Part shown: positions 10,645 to 18,444 of the stretch, piece after piece
Position numbering within the stretch: position 1 is the stretch's first letter
Layout of the letters: each line of letters begins with the position of its first letter
From: CBDBZX01 sp965213645
Lineage (GTDB): Bacteria > Deinococcota > Deinococci > Deinococcales > Trueperaceae
Length of the DNA stretch: 64,000 nucleotides
Reading direction: 5' to 3'
Assembly (NCBI GenBank): GCA_965213645.1
Contig: CBDBZX010000002.1
Location: 744,001 to 808,000 of the forward strand
Made by a program: the position numbers and the translations under genes
Notes under the pieces: generated by a model
Seen by the model: the letters and a program-made list of their open reading frames with translations, nothing else
Databases searched by the model: none
What the model was told of the DNA's origin: nothing

Positions 10645-11082
10645 TTAGGCGGGTGGTATTTCGATCTTGTCGATACGTTTTTGATGGCGGCCACCCTCGA
10701 ACTTTGCGCGGAGCCATGTATTAACGATCTCTATAGCCTCGTCGGTTGATACAACTCGTCCGCCCATAGCAATAACGTTAGCGTCGTTGTGTTCTTTTGT
10801 CATTCGCGCACTCCATACGTTCCAGCATAGCCCACAACGTACGCCTGGCACTTTGTTTGCAACCATCGCTTCACCGTTGCCACTTCCTCCAAATACGATG
10901 GCGAAATCTGCAGTGCCATTCGTGACCGCTGTCGCAGCCGGTCGAACGAAATCTGGATAGTCAACGGGGGCAGTCGATTCAGTTCCGAAGTCAATTGTGG
11001 TGACACCTTTTTTATCAAGGTGAGACTTTATTGCCTCTTTAAGGTCATAACCTGCGTGATCGGTGCCTAGTGCAATTTTCAT
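10645..11082 (-). CDS. rpiB: Ribose-5-phosphate isomerase B / sugar-phosphate isomerase
   Basis: The 145-residue protein has the RpiB/LacAB fold: MKIALGTDHAGYDLK at the N-terminus and GGSGNGEAMVANK around 65-77. The latter is the actinobacterial form, with Glu as catalytic base instead of the Cys seen in E. coli-type enzymes. It interconverts ribose-5-phosphate and ribulose-5-phosphate, or a related sugar phosphate. It lies between MoxR and VWA genes with a 114-base gap to the VWA gene, so it need not be functionally tied to them. GAGG lies 7 bases before the ATG. Confidence 0.9.
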   Translation of the reverse strand: MKIALGTDHAGYDLKEAIKSHLDKKGVTTIDFGTESTAPVDYPDFVRPAATAVTNGTADFAIVFGGSGNGEAMVANKVPGVRCGLCWNVWSARMTKEHNDANVIAMGGRVVSTDEAIEIVNTWLRAKFEGGRHQKRIDKIEIPPA

Positions 11083-11124
11083 TCTTTGGCCTCATTCTTG
11101 TCTATTCTGTCTGGAGAAAACGTT

Positions 11125-12066
11125 CTACTTCAGGGCGAGTTGAAGTTGCCGGTAGGCTTGCTCTAAGTAAAGGGCTTCGTTGCCGGGCTCCAACACCACT
11201 AACGCCGCCAACAGCGCGTCCAACCACACCGAACGAAAACGCCGCTGGTCTTCGCTGTGTTTGAGCAGCGCACTCACGGTTGTTTGGAGCGCGTCGCGGT
11301 CGAGCCGCTCAATGTTCATGACCGCCAACGCCGCCGCCCAGTCCAAACTCTCCGCCACGCCAGGCGGCTTGTCCAACGTCAAACGCCGTAAAAGCTGCAC
11401 GACTGAGACGAGCTGAGCGCTCATCGTCTCGCTCAACCCCGGCACGCTGACCCGCACGATTTGTAGCTCTTTGTCAAAGGGTGGATAATCTATCCAAAGG
11501 TACAAACAGCGCCGCCTAAGTGCGTCCGAAAGCTCGCGGACGCGGTTGCTCGTCAGGATGGTGTGGGGGACCTCTTTCGCGCTGAGCGTGCCGAGTTCGG
11601 GGATGCTGACCTGCCAGTCGGACAAGAGTTCCAAGAGAAACGCCTCAAACTCTTCGTCGGCGCGGTCGATTTCGTCGATGAGCAAAACGGGTGCGGGGTC
11701 GGCGCGGATGGCTCTGAGAAGAGGTCGCTGAAGTAAGAAGTCAGGGCTGAAAATTTCAGCCTCTCGAGCACTCAACGCCTGCCCCGTGTCCTCCGTCATG
11801 CGGATGTGCAAAAGCTGCTTCTGATAGTTCCACTCGTAAATCGCGCTGCTTGCGTCTAAGCCTTCATAGCACTGCAAGCGGATGAGTTCGGTCTCCAAAA
11901 CCCGCGCCATGACCTTGGCGATAGCGGTTTTACCCACCCCCGCTGGACCTTCGATGAGGAGAGGTCGTCCCAACTTTGCCGCGAGGTAGATGGCGGTAGC
12001 AATTTCCCTATCCGCGACGTAGCCGTTGGCCTCCAAGTCCGCTTGAATCCGCTCGATGCTTTGCAT
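11125..12066 (-). CDS. coxD: MoxR-family AAA+ ATPase (CoxD-like)
   Basis: The 313-residue protein has Walker A GPAGVGKTAIAKV (about 39-51), Walker B LLIDEIDRADEEFEAFLLELL, sensor 1 TSNR and the MoxR C-terminal lid domain. MoxR ATPases act as chaperones with VWA partners to insert metals or assemble complexes. The CoxE-like VWA gene two positions downstream and the Mo-hydroxylase genes upstream point to CoxD-like maturation. TAAACT 8 bases before the ATG suggests a leaderless promoter. Confidence 0.88.
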   Translation of the reverse strand: MQSIERIQADLEANGYVADREIATAIYLAAKLGRPLLIEGPAGVGKTAIAKVMARVLETELIRLQCYEGLDASSAIYEWNYQKQLLHIRMTEDTGQALSAREAEIFSPDFLLQRPLLRAIRADPAPVLLIDEIDRADEEFEAFLLELLSDWQVSIPELGTLSAKEVPHTILTSNRVRELSDALRRRCLYLWIDYPPFDKELQIVRVSVPGLSETMSAQLVSVVQLLRRLTLDKPPGVAESLDWAAALAVMNIERLDRDALQTTVSALLKHSEDQRRFRSVWLDALLAALVVLEPGNEALYLEQAYRQLQLALK

Positions 12067-12074
12067 GAGGCTTT

Positions 12075-12080
12075 AGTTTA
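12075..12080 (-). promoter_or_regulatory. -10 box of probable leaderless promoter for moxR
   Basis: TAAACT on the minus strand, 8 bases before the ATG at 12066, with no ribosome binding site between. Confidence 0.4.
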
Positions 12081-12100
12081 ACCTGAAGTGAAAGGAGGGG

Positions 12101-13498
12101 TTAGGGGTTGGGGGTTTGCTCGAGTTGTTCGCGAAGGTTGTTGTAAGTCTGAGTTGTGGAGTACGTGATGGGGTGGTTTATTCCCAACCTTTCGTTATAT
12201 ATTTCTACTGCTCTGCCATAAGCTAACTCAGCTTCATCGAGTCGTCCGATATCCCACAGTAATGACGCGAAGTTGCTCAGCTTATTGGCATAGTTGGGAT
12301 GATCTTCTCCTACCAATTTTGCCTCGATTCTAAGAGCTTCGTCGTACGCTTCTTCAGCTTCGTCGTAACGTTGCATACTAGCTAATAAGCTGGCTAAGGT
12401 ACTCAAACTACTAGCGTAGGCTGGATTTTCCGAACCCTGCGTTCTTGAAATCGTATCAATAGCTTGACGAAAAAGCATCTCAGCTTCTTTATAGTTCTGT
12501 ATATAATCTAGCAATATCGCTAATTTGTGAAGTGTGTTGACATAATATGAGTGCTCTGTGCCTAAAATGTCTTCCTTAATCCTCAACGCTTCGCGCAGCA
12601 TTTGCTCAGCCTCTTCATAGCGACCTATCGTTCTAAGTAAATCTCCAAAGTCACTCAGTGGAGTAGCGTAATCGACACTATTTTTCCCTGACAATTTCTC
12701 GGCAGCTTCTAGTGTCATGTTGTATAAGTTGATGGCTTCAGCGTAGTGCCCCATCTCATCGTGGAGCATAGCCGCCCTGCTGAGCCCCTCATAGTACAAC
12801 GCGCCGCTTTTTAGGGTATTTGCAATTCGAATAACGCTTTTCGTCTCTTCTATCGCTATTTCGTACAGCCCAAGTTTGTGAAGTGCGTTTACCAAACGAA
12901 GCCGAGTCCGCGCTATATACGCCAAATCCGGCTCCTCACGCTCCAACTGCCCCTTCAAAATCTCCCTGTAGAGCGCCACTTGATGCTCTAACTCACCTCT
13001 TTCGAACGCATCCACCTCTTCAAGCTCACGGTACGCTGACAAGCCAGGCTGCAACTCACCTCTTACATCAAACACCCCACTGCGCCACGCCCAAAAGTCT
13101 GGCGCACGTTTCATCAACCGGACAAGTTGCTCTTCGCGTAGCCACAGCACAACGGCGTGCGGCGCGTCCGTAAAGGCTTCGCGCTGGATGTTGACGTAGC
13201 CTGCGAACTTGTCGAAGTCGCTCTTGCCTTCGGGTAGGCTGCTGCCTAAAAAGGTGTAGAAAATAGCTTGACGGGGTTCTCTAGGCAAATCTAAAAAGGT
13301 ATAGACGGGATTGAGGTTGTCGCCTTTTAGTTCGACTTCGGCGATGGGGAGGTCCAAGAGGTTTCTCAGCTTTTCGGCGTTTTCGCGCTGTTCTTTGATG
13401 TTGCGGTAGAGGATAAAAGCGATAACAGCATCGTCGGTGTCCTCGAGCAACACTTTTAACCTCTTATAATCGTGTTCTATGTCGACTTGAGAGGGCAT
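12101..13498 (-). CDS. TPR protein with N-terminal STAND-associated domain
   Basis: The N-terminal 150 residues contain the block RAPDFWAWRSGVF preceded by HAVVLWLREEQL. I recall this block from large TPR and STAND-like proteins of cyanobacteria and Chloroflexi, where it forms a P-loop-like domain; no Walker A is present here. From about residue 225 to 455 there are five or six 42-residue kinesin-light-chain-type TPRs (YEEAEQMLREALRIKEDILGTEHS, YDEAEEAYDEALRIEAKLVGEDHP). The gene is coupled to the ATPase upstream: its ATG at 13496-13498 lies one base past that gene's stop, and an alternative ATG at 13516 overlaps it by 17 bases. The pair looks like a split sensor/ATPase module. Function unknown. 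Confidence 0.75.
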   Translation of the reverse strand: MPSQVDIEHDYKRLKVLLEDTDDAVIAFILYRNIKEQRENAEKLRNLLDLPIAEVELKGDNLNPVYTFLDLPREPRQAIFYTFLGSSLPEGKSDFDKFAGYVNIQREAFTDAPHAVVLWLREEQLVRLMKRAPDFWAWRSGVFDVRGELQPGLSAYRELEEVDAFERGELEHQVALYREILKGQLEREEPDLAYIARTRLRLVNALHKLGLYEIAIEETKSVIRIANTLKSGALYYEGLSRAAMLHDEMGHYAEAINLYNMTLEAAEKLSGKNSVDYATPLSDFGDLLRTIGRYEEAEQMLREALRIKEDILGTEHSYYVNTLHKLAILLDYIQNYKEAEMLFRQAIDTISRTQGSENPAYASSLSTLASLLASMQRYDEAEEAYDEALRIEAKLVGEDHPNYANKLSNFASLLWDIGRLDEAELAYGRAVEIYNERLGINHPITYSTTQTYNNLREQLEQTPNP

Positions 13499-13499
13499 G

Positions 13500-14753
13500 T
13501 CAATCCAGCAGATCATTTACCAAAGGATTGACGTCATACCAAACCTTGTGGTTGCGGTACTCGAGGATGCTTAGATTATGGAGGAGGTCTTGATAATCTT
13601 TGCCACGACCGATTCTCTTCTCCTGCTTAATCTCTTTGAGTAGAGCAATACGCTCTTTATCCTGTAACAAACGGTCATAGTTCTGACGCTCGCGGGCAAT
13701 CGCTTCTTCTGCGTGCTCTTTCGTTACTTTGTCCTTCTTAGCAGCGCCTGCTTCCAGACATGCTCCGTAAGCTAAAGTAATGAGCTGTCTGGGAACACCA
13801 CCGCTATAGCTGATGAGTAAATCAATCGCCTCAGCTTCAAAGAGCGTTTCCTCCACACGGTTAAGTAGGAGCTGGCGCAACCTTTTTTTACTAGCGCTAT
13901 CCTCTTCGCCATCTCTACTGGTTAGCTTAAAGTTGGGGAGAACGTAGTTGTCACTGAAATAGTTTTTAACCTGCATAAGTTCGTCTGTATGACTAAGTGC
14001 TACAGGAAAGGTGTAGATGATAGGCAACTTGGGCGCAATAATAGAGTTGCTGTGATCATAGAAAATAGCTCTAGCTTCTTCTAAGTCTATTTTATCTAAA
14101 TCTTCCACAATGCACAGAACTTGCTTCCCTGACTTGTCACTAATATCCTTAGCGAGAATATCGAGGCCACCGAGTAGGTCGGAGAGGCGGTGACGAACCC
14201 TTTCGCGCAGCACGTCTCTCGTATCGTATTCGCTTTTTATGCGCACGCCAAGCCTCAAGAAGTGACTAACAACTTCGCCAAATCCTAGTTCAGTTCCTGC
14301 ACCCTTAATCGCACCTCTTTCTGACTGCTTTTCTATATCTTGCCCGAAAGACCAAAGGCTATCAAGTATGTCCCTTGTAGGCTCAGAAAGCTCCACTTCA
14401 GTGCTAGCCTCAACTTTCTCGGCGAGCTGAAGCGCGAGTGAAAGAAGTATATCAACGTAAGTTAAATCGTGAAGGTCGAGCACGTTTTTGAGTGCGTAAC
14501 GAACGACAAAAAATTGATCTTGTAGATTGGACTCGAGCTTAGCAAGTTCGGTGCTCTTACCGTTGCCCCGATGACCCGTAAATAAAAACTTTTTTGGTTC
14601 GTTGTCCTCTAAAGAAATGGCGACGCGCTGAACCGGGCTGTCCGCTCGCTCAACATAAAATGTCTCGAGTTCGTCAACATCGAGTGAATGCTGATTATTG
14701 AGGTTGCGCCGCGCCTCTCGTAAGGTCTGCGCTTTACGGTTTAGTAACGCCAC
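13500..14753 (-). CDS. P-loop ATPase (AAA/STAND-like) partnered with TPR protein
   Basis: The 417-residue protein has Walker A GHRGNGKST (60-68) and Walker B VLCIVEDLD (212-220), with the KFLFTGHRGNGKSTEL context typical of ORC/STAND-like ATPases that act on their own or through a partner. The C-terminal third is predicted helical (YSGGVPRQLITLAYGAC is the usual lid segment), ending in a winged-helix-like segment (ILEYRNHKVWYDVNPLV). It starts with GTG, 5 bases after TAAATT, so it is probably leaderless and heads a two-gene unit with the TPR gene. Its role is not known; a defence, signalling or conflict system is possible. Confidence 0.78.
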   Translation of the reverse strand: MALLNRKAQTLREARRNLNNQHSLDVDELETFYVERADSPVQRVAISLEDNEPKKFLFTGHRGNGKSTELAKLESNLQDQFFVVRYALKNVLDLHDLTYVDILLSLALQLAEKVEASTEVELSEPTRDILDSLWSFGQDIEKQSERGAIKGAGTELGFGEVVSHFLRLGVRIKSEYDTRDVLRERVRHRLSDLLGGLDILAKDISDKSGKQVLCIVEDLDKIDLEEARAIFYDHSNSIIAPKLPIIYTFPVALSHTDELMQVKNYFSDNYVLPNFKLTSRDGEEDSASKKRLRQLLLNRVEETLFEAEAIDLLISYSGGVPRQLITLAYGACLEAGAAKKDKVTKEHAEEAIARERQNYDRLLQDKERIALLKEIKQEKRIGRGKDYQDLLHNLSILEYRNHKVWYDVNPLVNDLLD

Positions 14754-14758
14754 ACCTC

Positions 14759-14764
14759 AATTTA
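14759..14764 (-). promoter_or_regulatory. -10 box of leaderless promoter for the ATPase/TPR pair
   Basis: TAAATT on the minus strand ends 5 bases before the GTG at 14753. It suggests that this pair is transcribed separately from the upstream TIM-barrel gene. Confidence 0.5.
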
Positions 14765-14789
14765 GCACGCCTTTGTCAAACATTTTGCC

Positions 14790-15620
14790 TCATTCGAAAG
14801 AGATTTCCTTAAACTTCCGCGTCTGCTCCTCCAACGCCTGCTCTACCGGCAAGCGCTCCATACTGCTCGCCCCATAAAAACCGTTCACGTGCTTGCAGTG
14901 CTTGAGGATGTATTCTGCGTCCTCGGGCATGGCAATCGGTCCACCGTGGCAGAGAATAATGACATCGTCACGTACCGACTTCGCCGCGTCCGACCACTCG
15001 TCAATCAACGGGACGCAGTCCTCTAAAGTCTTGCCTGTCTCCGCGCCAATCGCGCCGCCCGTCGTAAGACCCATGTGCGGCACCAAGATGTCCGCGCCCG
15101 CTTCAGTCATAGCTACGGCGTCCTCAGCGCTGAAGATATAGGGCGTGGTGAAGAGGTCTAAAGCGTGTGCGTTCGCGATCATCTCGACTTCTAGCTCATA
15201 GCCCATGCCCGTTTCTTCAAGGTTTGCTCTGAAATTTCCGTCAATCAGCCCGACCGTCGGAAAATTTTGCACACCTGAAAAGCCTAAGTGCTTGAGGTCG
15301 GCTAGGAAGGACTCCAACATAAACGGGTCCGTCCCGTTGACCCCTGCTAAAACGGGCGTTTTCTTGACGACGGGCAAGACCTCTTTCGCCATCTCCACGA
15401 CGATGTCGTTCGCGTTACCGTACGCCAAAAGTCCAGCTAACGAGCCGCGCCCCGCCATGCGGTAGCGCCCCGAATTATAGATGACGATGAGGTCGATGCC
15501 GCCCGCCTCTTCCCACTTAGCGGAGAGCCCCGTGCCTGCGCCGCCGCCGATGATGGGCTCACCGCGCTCAATCACGTCTCGAAATTTGGTTAAGAGGTCA
15601 GAGCGTTCGAATCGGGGCAT
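14790..15620 (-). CDS. Phosphoenolpyruvate-hydrolase-family TIM-barrel protein
   Basis: The 276-residue protein matches the PEP_hydrolase (DUF2090-like TIM-barrel) family: GGGAGTGLSAKWEEAGGIDLIVIYNSGRYRMAGRGS spans the N-terminal strands, followed by VLAGVNGTDPF, GVQNFPTVGLIDG and LCHGGPIA. The name comes from a distant relation to PEP mutase/hydrolase enzymes; the actual reaction is unproven. Its neighbour is a Tm-1-like protein, and in plants these two domains are fused in the Tm-1 protein, so they probably act together. AGGAGA 5 bases before the ATG is a good ribosome binding site. Confidence 0.85.
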   Translation of the reverse strand: MPRFERSDLLTKFRDVIERGEPIIGGGAGTGLSAKWEEAGGIDLIVIYNSGRYRMAGRGSLAGLLAYGNANDIVVEMAKEVLPVVKKTPVLAGVNGTDPFMLESFLADLKHLGFSGVQNFPTVGLIDGNFRANLEETGMGYELEVEMIANAHALDLFTTPYIFSAEDAVAMTEAGADILVPHMGLTTGGAIGAETGKTLEDCVPLIDEWSDAAKSVRDDVIILCHGGPIAMPEDAEYILKHCKHVNGFYGASSMERLPVEQALEEQTRKFKEISFE

Positions 15621-15662
15621 AGGGTCTCCTGGAAGAAATCAGCTCGAGCTTACGTAGCAGCG

Positions 15663-16868
15663 TTACCGGACAATTTCCTGGAAATGTTGCACCAACGCCT
15701 CTGCAAACTCCGGGTCGTTGATGTTGTGCGGCGAGCGGATGAGCTTGCGCTGCTCGGTTTGCTGAACGGTCCCTTCTAAGGCGTCGAAGAGGGCTTTATC
15801 TGCCTCGGGGTCGTGAAAGGCTCCCCCTTCCGCGTCCAGCATGGAGACGCCGCCCTCGGGAATCAAAAAGCGCACCGGACCCTCACATTGATTAAGCTTC
15901 TCGCCTATCCAACGTCCTATCTTCTCGTTCTCTTCGGGCGTGGTGCGCATCAGCGTAACTTGCGGGTTATGGACGTAGAGGTTGCGGCCCTGATACTTCT
16001 CCGGGACGGTCTCCTTCGCGCCGAAATTCACCATGTCGAGCGCTCCACATGAGCCGACGTAAGGGAGACCCGTCCTTGCCACTGCGCCGAGCCTGTCTTC
16101 ACCTGCGCTCATCGCGCCGCCCATCAGGAGGTCGGCGACCTCGGTGGTGGTGAGGTCGATAACGCCCGCGACGAGCCCGGAGTCCACGAGCTTTTCCATC
16201 GACTGTCCACCGGTGCCCGTAGCGTGGAAGACGAGACAGTCGTAATCACTTTCTAACCTCTCGCGCACCGCTTCGGCGCAAGGCGTAGTGACGCCGAACA
16301 TAGTGATGCCTACCGCCGGTTTAGTATCCTCCACCTGCGGAATTTGGTTGGCTACCATGCCTGCAACCGCGTGTGCGGCGTTGCCTAGGACGCGCCTCGA
16401 GATGCGGTTCAGCCCCGCCACATCCGTCACCGAATACATCATCGCAATATCACTTGGTCCGACGTAGGGCGCGACGTTGCCTGAGGCAACCGTCGAGACC
16501 ATGACTTTCGGTACGCCGACATCCAGCGTGCGCATCGCCGGGGTGACGAGCGCTGTACCGCCCGAGCCGCCGAGCCCGAGCATCCCTGCGACATCATCTC
16601 TCGCCTGAATGAAGTGCTCTAGCGCCACCGCCATCGCGCTGACCGCTTCACCTCTATCTTCGCTAAAAACAACCTCTTGACCTTTCGGATGATGCGCGGC
16701 AACATCGACAGCGCTCACGTCAACCTCTTGCTCCGATGCTTGCGGGGTGCTCTTCGTGCTGACGTCAACCGTTGTGACAGGTGCGCCTACCTTTTCCAAC
16801 AGGTCTGCGACGTAGCGCAGTTCCGCCCCCTTCGTATCAAACGTTCCTACCACATAAATACTCCCCAT
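15663..16868 (-). CDS. Tm-1-like ATP-binding protein (UPF0261)
   Basis: The 401-residue protein starts MGSIYVVGTFDTKGAELRYVADLL, the hallmark of UPF0261/Tm-1-like proteins, and contains GLGGSGGTALVTPAMR, TTPCAEAVRERLE and HATGTGGQSMEKLV, which line the ATP site in the tomato Tm-1 N-terminal domain. Tm-1 itself blocks tobamovirus RNA replication, but the ancestral bacterial function is unknown. ATG 16868 is chosen because family similarity begins there; the 124 residues of open frame upstream are an antisense-like Arg-rich shadow overlapping the cupin gene. It follows the cupin stop by 2 bases. Confidence 0.87.
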   Translation of the reverse strand: MGSIYVVGTFDTKGAELRYVADLLEKVGAPVTTVDVSTKSTPQASEQEVDVSAVDVAAHHPKGQEVVFSEDRGEAVSAMAVALEHFIQARDDVAGMLGLGGSGGTALVTPAMRTLDVGVPKVMVSTVASGNVAPYVGPSDIAMMYSVTDVAGLNRISRRVLGNAAHAVAGMVANQIPQVEDTKPAVGITMFGVTTPCAEAVRERLESDYDCLVFHATGTGGQSMEKLVDSGLVAGVIDLTTTEVADLLMGGAMSAGEDRLGAVARTGLPYVGSCGALDMVNFGAKETVPEKYQGRNLYVHNPQVTLMRTTPEENEKIGRWIGEKLNQCEGPVRFLIPEGGVSMLDAEGGAFHDPEADKALFDALEGTVQQTEQRKLIRSPHNINDPEFAEALVQHFQEIVR

Positions 16869-16870
16869 GC

Positions 16871-17305
16871 TCAGCCGCGCTTGGGCGTCTCGCCCGCCGG
16901 AAAGACCTGCACGCCGGGGATGCCGCGCAGCACGTCTTCGGGACCAGGCGGCGCGTAAATTGCCATCAGTTTGAGAGGTTCCCAACCCGTATTCATCGTT
17001 TCGTGAAAGACATCCGGGGGAATATGGATGAGCGTCCCCGCGCTCACTTCGCGCCGCTCCTCTTGTGTCTCGCCGCTCCCATCCGAGACCTCGACCATCT
17101 GCTCGCCCGTGCCCGAGATGACGTAGAGGATTTCCTCGACGCCGGGGTGGTTGTGGCGTTCGTGGCCTTTGCCGGGCTCTAAGACCACCACGCCCGCCGT
17201 AAACCTCTCGGTCTTCGTCACCTTGGGTTCGGAGAGCCATTTAATGCTGCCCCAATCGAAGACGAGGGTTTCGACGTCGTTGGGATCGATAAAGGGGGAA
17301 GACAT
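16871..17305 (-). CDS. Cupin domain protein
   Basis: The 144-residue protein has the cupin motifs GKGHERHNHPGVEEILYVISGTGE and VSAGTLIHIPPDVFHETMNTG, including the conserved metal-binding His and Glu residues. The fold covers metal-dependent isomerases and dioxygenases as well as binding proteins. AAGGAG lies 6 bases before the ATG. It heads a tight group with the Tm-1-like and TIM-barrel genes (2- and 42-base gaps), suggesting one pathway with unknown substrate. Confidence 0.87.
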   Translation of the reverse strand: MSSPFIDPNDVETLVFDWGSIKWLSEPKVTKTERFTAGVVVLEPGKGHERHNHPGVEEILYVISGTGEQMVEVSDGSGETQEERREVSAGTLIHIPPDVFHETMNTGWEPLKLMAIYAPPGPEDVLRGIPGVQVFPAGETPKRG

Positions 17306-17360
17306 AGTTTGCTCCTTGTAAGTTCACGTATTGCTTCGTCTGTTCGGTTCTTACTGAGAG

Positions 17361-17425
17361 GCTATTAGCTGTTAGCTATTAGCAAAACCAAAAAGCTAAA
17401 AGCTAACGGCTAATAGCTAACAGCC
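17361..17425. repeat. Word-like inverted repeat (TAGCTATTAGC family)
   Basis: GCTATTAGCTGTTAGCTATTAGC on the left faces GCTAAAAGC, TAACGGCTAATAGC and TAACAGC on the right, giving a long imperfect hairpin built from iterated TTAGC/GCTAA words. It lies between the coxM-like and cupin genes. The same word (AGCTAAAAGC) brackets the interspersed repeat at 54.7 kb. Confidence 0.75.
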
Positions 17426-17478
17426 AAAAGGCTGACCTTAACAGCCAGCCCCGTAACGTCAGCGTTGCCAAAACTCTC

Positions 17479-18333
17479 TCAAGCTCTTTCCCACGCCTCT
17501 AAAAGTGCCCGTTTAGTCAGCGCCTTGGTGAGTTGGCGGCGGTAGTCGGCATTGGCGAAGGGGTCTTCGAGCGGCACGATGTCGTCTGCCGCGTGTTCCG
17601 CCGCTCCGCTCGCGAGGTCGGTGCTGAAGGTCTGCCCGCTCAGCGCGTTTTCGGTCTCTTCGGCGCGGTACGCGCCGTCCGACATGCCCGTGACGCCGAC
17701 GCGACACGACTTGACGGTGTCGCCGTCTTTCCCCAACACCACTGCCACCCCCACCACCGCGTAACCCGACGCCGGGTGACGCATCTTTTGGTACGACGAG
17801 CCGCCCTTCTGCACGGGCACGCGAATCTCGGTGAGGATTTCACCCTCTTGCACGGCGGTCTCGAAGAAGCCGAAGAAGAATTCACCTGCGCTCACGGTGC
17901 GCTCGCCATCCGCACCGCGAATGACCATTTCAGCGCCTAATGCCAAAATCGCCGCAGGTGGGTCGCCTGCTGGGTCCGCGTGCGCAATCGCGCCGCCCAA
18001 GGTGCCGCAGTTGCGCACCTGTAAGTCGCCGACGTTGTTGATGAGTTGCTCCAACAGGGGCACCTTTGTCTTGATAAGCTCATGACTCTCGACTTGGTAG
18101 TACGTCGAGAGTGCGCCGATGGCGATGTGGTCGCCCTCATCACGGACGTACTGCAAGTCGCCGCGCAGTTTGCGCATGTCGATGAGGTGCGCGGGCGTGG
18201 CGAGGCGCAGCTTCATCGTCGGCATCAGGCTGTGCCCACCTGCGAGAAGTTTGGCGTCATCAAATTCGCGCATCAAGCTGAGCGCTTCGTCTACGGAGGT
18301 AGGCGTGTGGTAGGTGAAACTGGCTGGGTGCAT
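17479..18333 (-). CDS. coxM: FAD-binding (medium) subunit of molybdenum hydroxylase
   Basis: The 284-residue protein matches the FAD subunit of the xanthine dehydrogenase/CO dehydrogenase family: AGGHSLMPTMKLRLATPAHLIDMRKL (about 31-56) binds FAD pyrophosphate, and GTLGGAIAHADPAGD (about 110-124) is the second FAD motif. It passes electrons from the 2Fe-2S subunit to an acceptor. The ribosome binding site is CAGGAGACCCC before ATG. It is part of a four-gene unit with coxL-, coxS- and coxG-like genes. Confidence 0.92.
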   Translation of the reverse strand: MHPASFTYHTPTSVDEALSLMREFDDAKLLAGGHSLMPTMKLRLATPAHLIDMRKLRGDLQYVRDEGDHIAIGALSTYYQVESHELIKTKVPLLEQLINNVGDLQVRNCGTLGGAIAHADPAGDPPAAILALGAEMVIRGADGERTVSAGEFFFGFFETAVQEGEILTEIRVPVQKGGSSYQKMRHPASGYAVVGVAVVLGKDGDTVKSCRVGVTGMSDGAYRAEETENALSGQTFSTDLASGAAEHAADDIVPLEDPFANADYRRQLTKALTKRALLEAWERA

Positions 18334-18380
18334 GGGGTCTCCTGAACCCCGCCCCCCTTGAACGACGCTTTGCTCGTTCG

Positions 18381-18419
18381 GTCCCCCCTCGAGGGGGGAC
18401 GTTGAGCGCGAGCGTCAAC
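18381..18419. repeat. 20-bp perfect palindrome and adjacent short hairpin
   Basis: GTCCCCCCTCGAGGGGGGAC at 18381-18400 is a perfect 20-bp palindrome, followed directly by GTTGA...TCAAC. It sits in the 111-base gap between the coxL- and coxM-like genes and could form a strong mRNA hairpin that adjusts expression of the distal gene or marks a repeat insertion. Confidence 0.7.
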
Positions 18420-18444
18420 GGGGGACGGTGGGGGGATAGTCTTT

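Noticed and set aside
16869..17240. 124-residue N-terminal extension of the Tm-1-like protein
   Set aside because: It overlaps the cupin gene in another frame and has no family similarity; the family start motif begins at 16868.
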